Positions 11,870 to 21,900 of a stretch of 64,000 nt of DNA are shown here, one piece after another. The position numbers were made by a program, and so were the translations under genes. Source of the DNA: Flavobacterium aeripolare (lineage in GTDB: Bacteria > Bacteroidota > Bacteroidia > Flavobacteriales > Flavobacteriaceae); assembly GCF_013294025.1 (NCBI RefSeq), contig NZ_JABSNL010000002.1:403749-467748 (forward strand), written 5' to 3'. Position 1 is the first letter of the stretch; every line of letters starts with the position of its first letter. The notes under the pieces were generated by a model. That model saw only the letters and a program-made list of their open reading frames with translations, searched no databases and was not told the DNA's origin.

Positions 11870-12814
11870 ATGAATGCGATAAATACACTTTTCAATATAC
11901 AATATCCCATAATCCAAGGAGGAATGATCTGGGTAAGCGGTTATAAATTAGCCAGTGCAGTAAGCAATGCAGGCGGATTAGGCTTAATAGGCGCAGGATC
12001 TATGTATCCAGAAGTATTGCGTGAACACATCCAGAAATGTAAAAAAGCTACTAGCAAACCTTTTGGGGTAAATGTTCCCATGTTATATCCTAACATAGAA
12101 GAGATTATGAATATCATCGTGGATGAAGATGTCAAGATTGTATTCACATCGGCAGGTAATCCTAAAACATGGACTGCATTTTTAAAAGAGAAAGGAATTA
12201 CGGTCGTGCATGTGGTAAGTAGTTCTCTATTTGCGTTGAAAGCGCAAAACGCAGGAGTTGACGCTGTGGTAGTCGAAGGTTTTGAAGCAGGAGGTCACAA
12301 CGGAAGGGATGAAACTACAACGCTAACGCTAATTCCTATGGTGAAAGAAAAAATTACTATTCCAGTTATTGCTGCTGGAGGTATTGGTAGTGGGAGAGGA
12401 ATGCTGGCTGCAATGGCACTAGGTGCTGATGGAGTGCAAGTAGGGAGTAGGTTTGCAGCATCAATTGAATCCAGTGCTCACGATGATTTTAAACAAACAA
12501 TTGTTACAACAGAAGAGGGTGGAACGCAATTAACGTTGAAAGAATTAGCGCCTGTTAGATTGATTAAAAATAAGTTTTTTAATGATGTACAGTCACTTTA
12601 TGATAATAATGGTAGTAAAGAAGACCTAGTGACATTGTTAGGCCGTGCTCGTGCAAAAAAAGGAATGTTTGAAGGAGATTTGATCGAAGGAGAGTTAGAG
12701 ATAGGTCAAATTGCAGGCTTAATACATGACATTAAACCAGCGGGGCAAATCGTTAATGAAATGATTGCTGAATTTAAAGATGCTAAAGTAGCTTTGATTA
12801 GTATGGATTTTTAA
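11870..12814 (+). CDS. Nitronate monooxygenase-like flavoprotein (NPD family)
   Basis: A 314-residue FMN-binding TIM-barrel enzyme of the 2-nitropropane dioxygenase / FabK-like superfamily. The signatures are PIIQGGMIWVSG at the N-terminus, GVNVPML, VVEGFEAGGHNG (the EAGGH segment with the catalytic-type histidine) and PVIAAGGIGSGRGMLAAMALGADGVQVGSRF (phosphate-binding loops of FMN). It could oxidise alkyl nitronates or act as an enoyl-ACP reductase-like enzyme; no lipid genes are adjacent, so the substrate is open. A bidirectional terminator follows. Confidence 0.85.
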   Translation: MNAINTLFNIQYPIIQGGMIWVSGYKLASAVSNAGGLGLIGAGSMYPEVLREHIQKCKKATSKPFGVNVPMLYPNIEEIMNIIVDEDVKIVFTSAGNPKTWTAFLKEKGITVVHVVSSSLFALKAQNAGVDAVVVEGFEAGGHNGRDETTTLTLIPMVKEKITIPVIAAGGIGSGRGMLAAMALGADGVQVGSRFAASIESSAHDDFKQTIVTTEEGGTQLTLKELAPVRLIKNKFFNDVQSLYDNNGSKEDLVTLLGRARAKKGMFEGDLIEGELEIGQIAGLIHDIKPAGQIVNEMIAEFKDAKVALISMDF

Positions 12815-12845
12815 AAATATATTCCGTCAATTAAAGTATATAAAA

Positions 12846-12878
12846 AAAGGTGGATACTACATTATAGTATCCACCTTT
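12846..12878. terminator. Bidirectional terminator
   Basis: 14-bp perfect stem AAAGGTGGATACTA / TAGTATCCACCTTT with a CATTA loop, between the convergent flavoprotein gene and ndk. Confidence 0.85.
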
Positions 12879-12921
12879 ATATTTAAGCGATTAAAATTAA
12901 TTAAGCGCGATATGTTTTTTA

Positions 12922-13341
12922 TTAGAATTGCTCTCTTCCAGCAAAATGGAAAGCACCTTCAATAGCTGCATTCTCATCACTATCTGAACCGTGAACAGCA
13001 TTTTCTCCAATAGAAGTAGCATATGCTTTACGGATAGTTCCTTCAGCAGCTTCAGCAGGATTAGTAGCTCCAATTAAAGTTCTAAAGTCTTCAACTGCAT
13101 TGTCTTTTTCTAAAATAGCAGCAACGATTGGTCCTCTTGACATGAATTCAACTAATTCTCCGTAGAAAGGTCTTGCAGAGTGAACAGCGTAAAATGCTTG
13201 AGCATCAGCAACTGTAAGTTGAGTTAATTTTAAAGATACGATTTTGAATCCTGCATTAGTAATCATTGCAAGAATGTTTCCGATGTGTCCGTTTGCTACT
13301 GCATCCGGCTTAATCATTGTAAATGTTCTATTAGTAGCCAT
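12922..13341 (-). CDS. ndk: Nucleoside diphosphate kinase
   Basis: Transfers the gamma-phosphate between nucleoside di- and triphosphates through a phosphohistidine. The 139 residues match the family length. [16 protein letters not shown] forms the N-terminal strand, and the active-site His117 lies in [12 protein letters not shown]. The gene is monocistronic, with its own -7 motif and a shared terminator. Confidence 0.98.
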   Translation of the reverse strand: MATNRTFTMIKPDAVANGHIGNILAMITNAGFKIVSLKLTQLTVADAQAFYAVHSARPFYGELVEFMSRGPIVAAILEKDNAVEDFRTLIGATNPAEAAEGTIRKAYATSIGENAVHGSDSDENAAIEGAFHFAGREQF

Positions 13342-13363
13342 TTTTTATTTTTTAAATTTTGTG

Positions 13364-13371
13364 CAAAAATA
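13364..13371 (-). promoter_or_regulatory. -7 promoter motif of ndk
   Basis: On the minus strand this reads TATTTTTG (then CAC), fitting TAnnTTTG, 22 bases upstream of the ndk ATG. Confidence 0.5.
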
Positions 13372-13424
13372 GTTTATTTTGTTTAATAACGTGCTAATTT
13401 CTTAAAGATACCACTGAAAAAAAA

Positions 13425-15014
13425 TTATATAGTAATAATCTCGAATGTTTGATCTAATGGCTTCAACGTACCAATTAATTTGGGAATTAAATCTGAACCG
13501 GATTCCAAATAGAATTCTGAGAAATTAGCTTGTCTTTCTTGTAAGCTTTTGTTTGGAAACAATTCATTCTGAAGGTCGGTAGCGCGTTCTATTTCTTCTG
13601 AGAATTTCCTCTTCTGTGCTTTTAATAAGCGTTTCTCTAGGTTTTCTAATCCTTTTATTTGCTTTTTTTCCTGCGCTTTCACAGCACCCGTAAACGACTT
13701 GTCTGTTTGAGCGGCTAATGTGAACAAATCTGCAAATTGCTGCTGTAATTGTAGTTTATAATTTGTTAAGTCAATAGGAAAAGCTGAGTGCTCTTGGGTC
13801 ACTTTATTTTTAAGTATTTCCTGTTTAGAAAATAAGTCGCTCCAAGATAAATTGAGTTTGTCGACTTTTTTGATTTGTTTTTCTGTGGCAAGTAGAACTG
13901 AATTTCGAACCAATAACATAGGGAACGTAACTTCAACTGTATCAAAAAATGATTTGAGTTCTAGCCAGTATGCAATTTCACCACCACCACCTATGTAACA
14001 TAAGTTAGGTAGAATTACCTCCTGATACAGTGGCCTCATTATTACGTTAGGGCTAAATTTCTCTGGATTTGTTTCTACGAGAGTCATTATTTCAGCTTCT
14101 GAAAAAACTAAATTTGTGTGGTTTACTTTGTAATTATTATTTTCGAAAATAATGCGTTCGCGTAAATCGTCTTCGATATAAAATAAATTAATCTCCCTTG
14201 GATTTACTTGTATGTTATATTGCTCTAATTGTGTAGTAGTCTCCATCACTGCCTTAAAAGAACGCTGATGCAATAGTTCTTCCTTTATATAGGGAACGAA
14301 GTTTTGTTTTAAATTGGCATTGTCAGCATCGATAATAACTAATCCAAACGCTCCAAAAAGAGCGTTAGCTAAGTATCTAGTAGCATCAGCTAGCTTGTCA
14401 TGATTTAAATATGCTTCTTCAAACATTTTTTTAAGAGTGGCTGCATTTGTACTAGAGCCTAATTCTTGCTGGTATAGATTAAAAAACTCAGATAAACCAT
14501 CAGTTGATAGTCGACCTACCGGACCCGTACTTTCTTTATTCCATCTAAATTTCTTTCCTTTAAAATTAAAATAATTGATCTCTTCAAAATCGTGGTCTTC
14601 GGTTGCCATCCAATAAATTGGTACAAAGTTAGACGCAGGGTAAGTTGCTTTTAATTCTTTGGTAAGATTAATAGTTGATATTATTTTATATAGAAAGTAC
14701 AGTGGACCACTAAATAAATTAAGTTGATGGCCCGTGATGATTGTAAATGTATTTTCAACTTTTAAGCTCTCAATGTTTTGTAGTGTCAAATAAGAAGTAG
14801 GCACTCCTTGATATTGCTCTAATAAAGTAGCCACTAGTTGCGGTCGTGATGCATTATTAAAGTTGGCTTGCTTTTCTGCAATTTGCTTTTCAAAATTTTC
14901 AATCTTCGGAAAGCGGTTATATAGTGATTTTAAATTTGATTTTTCGTCTAAATAATCATTCATCAATGGCGAGAAATATCCAGAATTTTGATAGCTGATA
15001 CAGTCGGTTGGCAT
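13425..15014 (-). CDS. bshC: Bacillithiol biosynthesis cysteine-adding enzyme BshC
   Basis: Putative last enzyme of bacillithiol synthesis, adding cysteine to GlcN-malate in the cytoplasm. At 529 residues it has the expected length and shows family segments: ISYQNSGYFSPLMNDYL near the start, TIITGHQLNLFSGPLYFLYKI, WMATEDHDFEEINYF and GGGGEIAYWLELK, with a long coiled coil near the C-terminus (EKKQIKGLENLEKRLLKAQ). The TGHQ and EDHD segments are nucleotidyltransferase-like ATP-site motifs. The gene supports bacillithiol use, as is usual in Bacteroidota. It is read alone and does not share a transcript with ndk. Confidence 0.93.
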   Translation of the reverse strand: MPTDCISYQNSGYFSPLMNDYLDEKSNLKSLYNRFPKIENFEKQIAEKQANFNNASRPQLVATLLEQYQGVPTSYLTLQNIESLKVENTFTIITGHQLNLFSGPLYFLYKIISTINLTKELKATYPASNFVPIYWMATEDHDFEEINYFNFKGKKFRWNKESTGPVGRLSTDGLSEFFNLYQQELGSSTNAATLKKMFEEAYLNHDKLADATRYLANALFGAFGLVIIDADNANLKQNFVPYIKEELLHQRSFKAVMETTTQLEQYNIQVNPREINLFYIEDDLRERIIFENNNYKVNHTNLVFSEAEIMTLVETNPEKFSPNVIMRPLYQEVILPNLCYIGGGGEIAYWLELKSFFDTVEVTFPMLLVRNSVLLATEKQIKKVDKLNLSWSDLFSKQEILKNKVTQEHSAFPIDLTNYKLQLQQQFADLFTLAAQTDKSFTGAVKAQEKKQIKGLENLEKRLLKAQKRKFSEEIERATDLQNELFPNKSLQERQANFSEFYLESGSDLIPKLIGTLKPLDQTFEIITI

Positions 15015-15138
15015 AAGTGTGAATTTCTAAATTTAATGCTAAAGTACTAAAAAGTAAAGTTACACATTTTAGGTTTATGAAAGCTTTGTGAATTATGGAA
15101 AATGCTAGTATTGTATTTAGCGAGTTGGCTAAAAAAAA

Positions 15139-15167
15139 AGAAGGTTGCTCATGACGAGCAACCTTCT
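15139..15167 (-). terminator. Terminator of the SusC-to-DUF4302 operon
   Basis: Perfect 12-bp stem AGAAGGTTGCTC / GAGCAACCTTCT with an ATGAC loop. On the minus strand it is followed by a T run (the A run at 15131-15139 on the plus strand), so it ends the minus-strand operon. Confidence 0.85.
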
Positions 15168-15193
15168 ATAAAAAAAAACATTTTTAACTTTTA

Positions 15194-16525
15194 TTATAAA
15201 GCGTAAGTTGTTAATCTAAAATTGCTCGAAGCACTTGTGAAAGTGTAAACTGCATTAGAATAATTTACTGTAAAGTTCTCACGTTTGACGTATAGCCCTT
15301 TTGGATTCATTAATTCAGCATCTATTTTAGCTAATGCAGCAGGTGTGCTACCTGAATCCCATCCTAAATCTTGTAATATTATAGTTTTATTTGTTGGGTC
15401 TTCAACTACTTGAACATTGTGGTATTCAGTTGATTTTCCTCCAGAAAAACGATACTCTACATAGCTACCGTAAATAGTATTAAAGTTAAATTGTACTCTA
15501 CTAATAGTAACTCCGGCTGGTAGGTTAGCATTAACTTCTGCTAAAAGTGTTTGTGTCAAAGTAGATGTTGTTACTGCAGTTGTCAAGAACGGTGCGATAT
15601 AACCAAAAGCAGTTGATGGATTTCCATCTAAGAGAGCTAAATAATCATCAGTAATAACTAGCGGTTTATTAGAATATCTAATAGTTGCCGTAACTCCTCC
15701 TGTACCAGTGGCATTAAAACTTCCAGTTGTTGCATCATATGTAAAATCTGTTAGTTCTTGCGTTCCTACTTTAACTGCTGGTTGTACAGTAATTCCAGTC
15801 GCGGTGTATGCCACTCCTACGTTGTAAGAAAAGCTAGAACCAGCAACAATTGAGTTAGCGACTGCATAACGAGATGCAGGCGTAAAGTTGAAATCAAATT
15901 GGTCAATTTTAGTACCGTCATTTGTTTCTAATAATCTAAAAAGTGGTCTAGATGAAGCGCCTATAACATTAGGAATCATCGCTCTTGCTTTGGCTAGATT
16001 AGTCCAGTCAGCAGCAGTTGCTTTCACAAAACGCAATTCTTCAAAGCTTCTGTTGGTTCTAAAAATGATTTCGCCATTTTCTTGACCATAATAAAGAAAC
16101 TGAAAATCTCCTTTGTATCCTTTTCCTCTTAAGGCAGGTGTTGGAGCATTATTAGAGTCAGATAACAAGTGAATTCTATTACTTGTACTGAATAGTAAAC
16201 TTGTTGTACTTCCTAATTCGATAGAATATTCACTTGAATATACAGCCGTGTCATCATCAAAGTCAGATGCCATGTCTACTTTTCCATCTTTAAACTTAAA
16301 GACATGTGTAAAGCCTCCTAATTGTGTAACATCAGTAAAGTATACTGCTTTCCATCCAAATTCAGAAGATTCTAGTAAATCGTTTAGTTCTTTCTGCTTG
16401 GCTGTGAGGCGCTCGGTTGGAGTTGCTCCAAAGGGCGACTCTATAGTTTCTTTATTATCGCAAGAAACTAATTGTATTGCTAAAATAGCAATCAATATAT
16501 AATTAAATATAGATTTTAATTTCAT
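15194..16525 (-). CDS. DUF4302 lipoprotein
   Basis: A 443-residue lipoprotein with signal peptide and lipobox (IQLVSCDN, Cys23). The N-terminal part (AKQKELNDLLESSEFGWKAVYF... FTHVFKF) matches DUF4302, a family found next to SusC/SusD pairs in Bacteroidota. The C-terminal part is beta-rich and Thr/Ser-rich. It is the last gene of the operon, 15 bases after the HExxH lipoprotein. A surface ligand-binding accessory protein is inferred from context; no enzyme motif is seen. Confidence 0.82.
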   Translation of the reverse strand: MKLKSIFNYILIAILAIQLVSCDNKETIESPFGATPTERLTAKQKELNDLLESSEFGWKAVYFTDVTQLGGFTHVFKFKDGKVDMASDFDDDTAVYSSEYSIELGSTTSLLFSTSNRIHLLSDSNNAPTPALRGKGYKGDFQFLYYGQENGEIIFRTNRSFEELRFVKATAADWTNLAKARAMIPNVIGASSRPLFRLLETNDGTKIDQFDFNFTPASRYAVANSIVAGSSFSYNVGVAYTATGITVQPAVKVGTQELTDFTYDATTGSFNATGTGGVTATIRYSNKPLVITDDYLALLDGNPSTAFGYIAPFLTTAVTTSTLTQTLLAEVNANLPAGVTISRVQFNFNTIYGSYVEYRFSGGKSTEYHNVQVVEDPTNKTIILQDLGWDSGSTPAALAKIDAELMNPKGLYVKRENFTVNYSNAVYTFTSASSNFRLTTYAL

Positions 16526-16540
16526 AGTGTTTGTTATTAT

Positions 16541-17398
16541 TTACTTAGTAAGTTCGTTAGTGTTTTTCTCAGCCTCGTCTCTTAATTTGTAAAAATCCAT
16601 ATTAAAAGAGTCTTTGAAATATTTTACTACAACTGCCTCTTTAGCTTTAATATTAGCTACAGCTTTCTCATCTTCAATTCCATCTAAAATTGCTTGATAT
16701 TCTGCTTTAGAGTTGATCAACATAGTTGCTGCCATTTCAGCAAAATCTTCATTGATGTTAGATCTTGCATAGTCAGATATAAAACCTTCTTCATTAGCCA
16801 CAGCCGTAGAGGTTGCATACCAGTTTGAGGTATATCCTGTAGGCGTTATTTTAGCCAAGGTCTTTTCGTCAAATGGTTTAGTTTGGTTCAAGATGTGAAT
16901 ATATTCGTGTTGAATCGTTTTTATAAATCGCTTTACATTTTCACGGTCTGTTTTGTCTACTTTGTCTGTTTCAAATAAAGTTATTCTTTGTCCTGCATCT
17001 GCAAGTCCTAACGTAATAGTACCAGTCGTATTTAAGTTAATACCACCAACTAAAACAAACTCTCTTGGTGCAATTATTTTCACAAAATCTGGTCCTCCAA
17101 TGGTAGCATAACTTTGCAACCAAATTTTTTGTACAATTTCTAAAGCTGGTTGAACTTTTGTCAGTGTAGGTGGAAACAAATAGCGATTATTATCAACTAC
17201 ATTTTGGTCCCATTTATATTGTACATTGATGTTATAAGGAGTTAAGAAATTAGTATCTATCCAGTTGTCTAAAGGTGAGTTAACAGCAGGAGTTGTGTCT
17301 AAAATACTCTCTTTAAGAGGTTCATCATTTGCGCAAGCTCCTAGAAGTAATACTGAAGAGAGCACAAGCAAATTTTTATATAATTTATATTTTGTCAT
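16541..17398 (-). CDS. Zinc-metallopeptidase-like lipoprotein (HExxH) of a SusCD locus
   Basis: A 285-residue lipoprotein; the lipobox is LLGACANDE (Cys22). The zinc-binding motif HEYIH occurs at residues 164-168, with a downstream NEEGFISDYA and NEDFAEMAATML segment that can supply the third ligand (gluzincin-like). This fits the lipoprotein family with an HExxH motif that is co-transcribed with SusC/SusD (substrate-import-associated zinc metallohydrolase). It lies 12 bases after susD. The likely role is trimming peptides at the cell surface for import, which would suggest a protein or peptide substrate for the transporter; that is inference. Confidence 0.85.
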   Translation of the reverse strand: MTKYKLYKNLLVLSSVLLLGACANDEPLKESILDTTPAVNSPLDNWIDTNFLTPYNINVQYKWDQNVVDNNRYLFPPTLTKVQPALEIVQKIWLQSYATIGGPDFVKIIAPREFVLVGGINLNTTGTITLGLADAGQRITLFETDKVDKTDRENVKRFIKTIQHEYIHILNQTKPFDEKTLAKITPTGYTSNWYATSTAVANEEGFISDYARSNINEDFAEMAATMLINSKAEYQAILDGIEDEKAVANIKAKEAVVVKYFKDSFNMDFYKLRDEAEKNTNELTK

Positions 17399-17410
17399 TT
17401 CGGTTAAGTT

Positions 17411-18889
17411 TTAGCGTGGGTTTTTTTCTACTCCAGTATTTGTAACGTGTAATGGTATTTGTACCGCTTTACGTACATCGTCTTTAGCTAGAACATTGTC
17501 TGGCTGATTGTATGATTTATGCGTTATAGATAGTGCAAATCGCTTGATGTCTAACCATCTCAAACCTTCATGTGCAAATTCTCTTCTTCTCATTTCAGCA
17601 ACTGCTTTAACATATGATGTTTGAACAGCTGTCATGCTGTAGAAAGGAGTGTACTCATTAGCAATCACTGGATATTTAGCTACGATTTTTGCCTCTGATA
17701 CTTTATCTGTAGCAGGATTGTAGCCTGTTATTCTTTGTGATAGGAAGTAATCGATTTCTTCGTTAGCAATAGCTAGTTGATTTGTCATGATGTGTGCTTC
17801 AATTCTGTTTAAGAATAACTCATCATTTGATAAAAGTACTAAGGCGTCAAAAGGTTGACCAATACCTGCATTTACATTTGTATATCTAAAATACTCTACA
17901 AACTTGGGAACAAAAATGGTGATTTGACCATTATAAGATAATGGACGATATAAATATCCTTTGTTAGCTAAATTTGTTGCATTACCAAAGAGTACATCTC
18001 TATCTGCACCAGTCATTTGAAATCTGTTGCTGCTGAAAGTTCTTGAATAAGTTGATGATGCAGAAGCAATTAATAAATTAGTGTTTTCACTTTCTTGTGA
18101 ATATTTACGCTGACCTGTATTAAAATCTAAATCTAAATAAGACTGATAATCTCTTAATTCTCCTACTGGTTTATTACCTAAAGCATTAGAAACAGCGATT
18201 ACTTTGTCCCATTTACCTATAACACCGTAGAAACGGCTAGCAAATGAATTAGCAGCTGCTACGTTAAAGTGAAATTTTGGTTGTGCATAGTCATTATTAA
18301 CATACTTCAAGCCTTCTTCTACATCTGCCTCAATGTAATTGTAAACTTCCTCGATAGTATTTCTTTTGTATACCTTAAGTAATTTTGTCTCAGGAGATAA
18401 AACGTAAGGAATACCTAATTCAGACTTAGCTGTTGCTGGGTCATATCTTTGAGAGAATAGAGATACTAACATATAATGTGCGTATGCTCTAGCTAATAAT
18501 GCTTCCCCTTTTTGCGGTTGTAAATTTGCAGGGTTTCCTAGCTTCTCGATAGCATCCAGTGCTTGATTAGCATGAGCAATTGCACTGTAGCATGCGTCCC
18601 AATAAGATGATGGTGAGTCTTGTTGTATTTCTATTTGTACTTCCCAGTTGTAGTCTAATGAGTTTTGAACATTGGTAAGTGTTAAATCACCACTGTCAAA
18701 TACATTGTCTGACATAGTCTCTGCAAACAACATATAGTTTGCTTGAGGATATGCTTCTACAAGAATTTCTGATATTTTTTCTGGACTATCTAGTTGTGTT
18801 CTATTATCTGGAATTTCAGATAAGAAATCGTCACAACTAGTAAGACTTAAAACTACAAGTAGTGATAAGGTTATATTTATTTTTCTCAT
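17411..18889 (-). CDS. SusD/RagB-family nutrient-binding lipoprotein
   Basis: A 492-residue outer-membrane lipoprotein; the lipobox is LSLTSCDDFL (Cys19). SusD features are the DDFLSEIPDNRTQLDSPEKI N-terminus, the TPR-like helices (KGEALLARAYAHYMLVSLF) and the C-terminal block MRRREFAHEGLRWLDIKRF. It forms the lid on the SusC barrel and captures the ligand. It lies 11 bases after susC in the same direction. The ligand is unknown; the neighbouring metallopeptidase hints at peptides. Confidence 0.95.
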   Translation of the reverse strand: MRKINITLSLLVVLSLTSCDDFLSEIPDNRTQLDSPEKISEILVEAYPQANYMLFAETMSDNVFDSGDLTLTNVQNSLDYNWEVQIEIQQDSPSSYWDACYSAIAHANQALDAIEKLGNPANLQPQKGEALLARAYAHYMLVSLFSQRYDPATAKSELGIPYVLSPETKLLKVYKRNTIEEVYNYIEADVEEGLKYVNNDYAQPKFHFNVAAANSFASRFYGVIGKWDKVIAVSNALGNKPVGELRDYQSYLDLDFNTGQRKYSQESENTNLLIASASSTYSRTFSSNRFQMTGADRDVLFGNATNLANKGYLYRPLSYNGQITIFVPKFVEYFRYTNVNAGIGQPFDALVLLSNDELFLNRIEAHIMTNQLAIANEEIDYFLSQRITGYNPATDKVSEAKIVAKYPVIANEYTPFYSMTAVQTSYVKAVAEMRRREFAHEGLRWLDIKRFALSITHKSYNQPDNVLAKDDVRKAVQIPLHVTNTGVEKNPR

Positions 18890-18900
18890 GTCTTTTATAA

Positions 18901-21900
18901 TTAGAATGATACGTTAAGTGAGAATGTGTATTGGCTCGTGATAGGTTGAGAAACTCCTCCAGTTCTATAGAACTCAGGATCTTGACCATTTAATTTTTTA
19001 TCTGAATAGATTAACAATGGATTTGCTGTAGATGCTTTCATAGAAAATCTACTTAATCCTATGCGTTTCTTAAAGTCAGAAGGAAATTCATAAGTTAATG
19101 ACACATTTTTAAGACGTACAAATGATCCATCTGCAACGCGCTCATCTGAATAATTGTAAGCGTTGTATGCTCTTACTAAACTTCTTCCGTCAGCTGCATA
19201 ATTTGAGATTAATCTTTGATCAGCAATAACAGGAATATTAGTTAATGCTTCGTCACCTGGATTCAACCATCTGTTTGTGAATTCTTTTGTAAAAACAGTT
19301 AAATCATCGTAAGTTGAAGCGTAAATTGGGTTTAAACGAACCTTATTACCTCCCGAGGCAACTATAAAGATGTTTAAAGACCAGTTGTCATACGTAAATG
19401 TATTGCTTAAACCAGCTGATTTGTTTGGCTCAATTGATCCTTCATATTTCAAGTACTTAGTCACGTCCTCTGAATCTTGGAAATTAGCACCTGCAACATT
19501 GTCACTTTCTCCTTCTGGCATGATAAAAGTAGGAAGTCCTTGATTGTTTAATCCAGTAAATTGGTAAGAGTACAATGCGTTTCTAGGGTGACCTATAGCA
19601 TTTCCTCCAGTACCGTCAACTAGCCCTAAAACTGTAGGTACATTTGCTAGCTTAGTAATCTGTTGATCATAGATTGAGAAGTTAAAAGTAGTCGACCACT
19701 TTAGTCTCGAATTATTCAAGTTTTGAGTAGTTAAAGATAGTTCAAGACCTTTAGTTTCCATATCGGCATTGTTCCCTAACTTGAATTTTTGTCCACCAAT
19801 TCCTGAAGTAGTTACTGCATCAACTAGATCAAAAGCTTTTCTGCTATAGATATCTGTTGTTAATTGGATTCTGTTATTAAACAACCCTAAATCCAATCCT
19901 ATGTTTGTTTCAAATTGTTTTTCCCATGTTAAGTCACCATTTTGAAGATCTTCAATACGAAGACCAGTTTCTCTATCATTAAGGTTTAAACGATCTGTAA
20001 TAAAACTTTTGTAAATAGCTAGTGAGTTAGTAGCAGGACCAGCAGTTGCAGTCAAACCATAAGAACCTCTTAAGCTTAAGTTGCTTAATGCTGTTGCATT
20101 TTTCATGAAATCTTCTTCCATGATGTTCCACTTACCACTGACAGTGTAGGTAGGCAACCATCTTGATGACCCACTATTTCCTTGTCTGTTTGACCCATCA
20201 TAACGTCCTGTGATAGATCCTGTATAACGACGGTCATATGTGTATCCTAATTTTGTAAAGAAACCTACAGTTCTTTCTCTCTCTTCAGTAAAAGCATAGT
20301 ACGACTCTCCTCCATTGATTACTTTTTCTAGTAATCTAGGGTCAGTAAAAGCGGTTAATCCTCTATCGTATTGTAAACCGTAAGCAGTAAAATTACTACT
20401 GTTTCTGTCTACAGAACGCATTTCTTGTCCAAATAAAGCGTCTACTTCATGTTTGTCCTTAAATACATTTTTATAAGTAAAACTATTTCTAATATTGTAC
20501 GAAGTCAAATCATTAGAGAATTTTCTCAAAATACCTCCATTTGGTAATACTGAAACTTTTGGAGCTGTTAAGTCATCTGGATTTTCGTATAAAAAGATGT
20601 TTTGATCTCTTACAATTGTAGTTTCTTGAGCATTATAAGCTCCTACGATATTAGATTGCTCAAGAATATTGTGCTCTCTAATAGTGTTAGCGTATCTCGC
20701 ATTTGCTACAAAGTTGTACGTTAATTTAGGGCTAATTTTATATCCTAATTCAGCTTGAAAACGAATATCTTTTACTTTGATATCCATATAATTGTTTTTC
20801 AACTCTTCAACAATGTTAAGCGGAGCCCAGTTGTTTCTATAGTACTCGTAGTTTCCGTTATCATCATAAGGTCTTAACGCTCTGTTTGTATTTAAGACGT
20901 AGCTAAAAGGGTTGATGTCAAAATCTCTAGTTGTGCTACCGTTCACACCATCTCTTAAACTATCGTAACTACCAGGAGCTTGTTGATCTCTTATAGATGC
21001 TTGTGTCGATACACCTACTGTTAACTTATCGTTGATATAAAAAGTATTCTTAATGTTAGATGTCAATTGGTTTACTTTATCAGCTGTAGTCCATCCTGGA
21101 TCGCTATAAAATCCGAGTGAAGCATAATAGCCATTGTTTTTACCTCCACCAGAAAAACTCAAAGAGTGATTTTGTGTAATAGATGGTCTAAATAATGTTT
21201 TAAACCAGTCAGTGTTAGCTAGTTCGTATTTCTGTAAAAATGCGTTTCTTCCAGCTTCATCATTTCTCACACCAAATTTTCCATTTGTAGTGTCATAGGT
21301 GTTGATTGCATTTGCAAGGATGTTATAAACACCACCGTAACGGCCCTGAGCTGTTGTAGGTAATCCTAAGAATCCTTTTGCTTCAATTTCTTTTAATATT
21401 CCCATTGTTTCTTGAGAATTTAAAATATCGTATTGATTGTAACTAGGCACAAGACGTGCTGTTTGCTCAAGTGAATAAGTAACTGATAAAGGTGATTCAC
21501 GTCTACCTTGTTTTGTAGTCACTACCACAACACCATTTAATGATCTTGATCCGTAGATTGAAGTTGCCGAAGCATCTTTCAAGATTTCGATACTCAATAC
21601 ATCATTTGGATTTAATCCAGCGATTGACGAACTTAAAAGTGTTTCAGAGTTTCCTGATGCTAAATCAGCAAAAGATAAATTCACGATGTCTTCTTGTACG
21701 ATTCCATCGATTACCCATAATGGTTTTGTATCTCCAAAGATTGAAGAAGATCCACGAACGGTAATTTTAGGAGCTGTACCAAAAGTTCCTGTTACGTTTT
21801 GAACAGTAACACCGGCAGCTTTACCTTCGATCATTCTACTAATATCTACCACACCTTCAACAAGTAAATCTTTCTCAGAGATTCTACTAATCGCACCTGT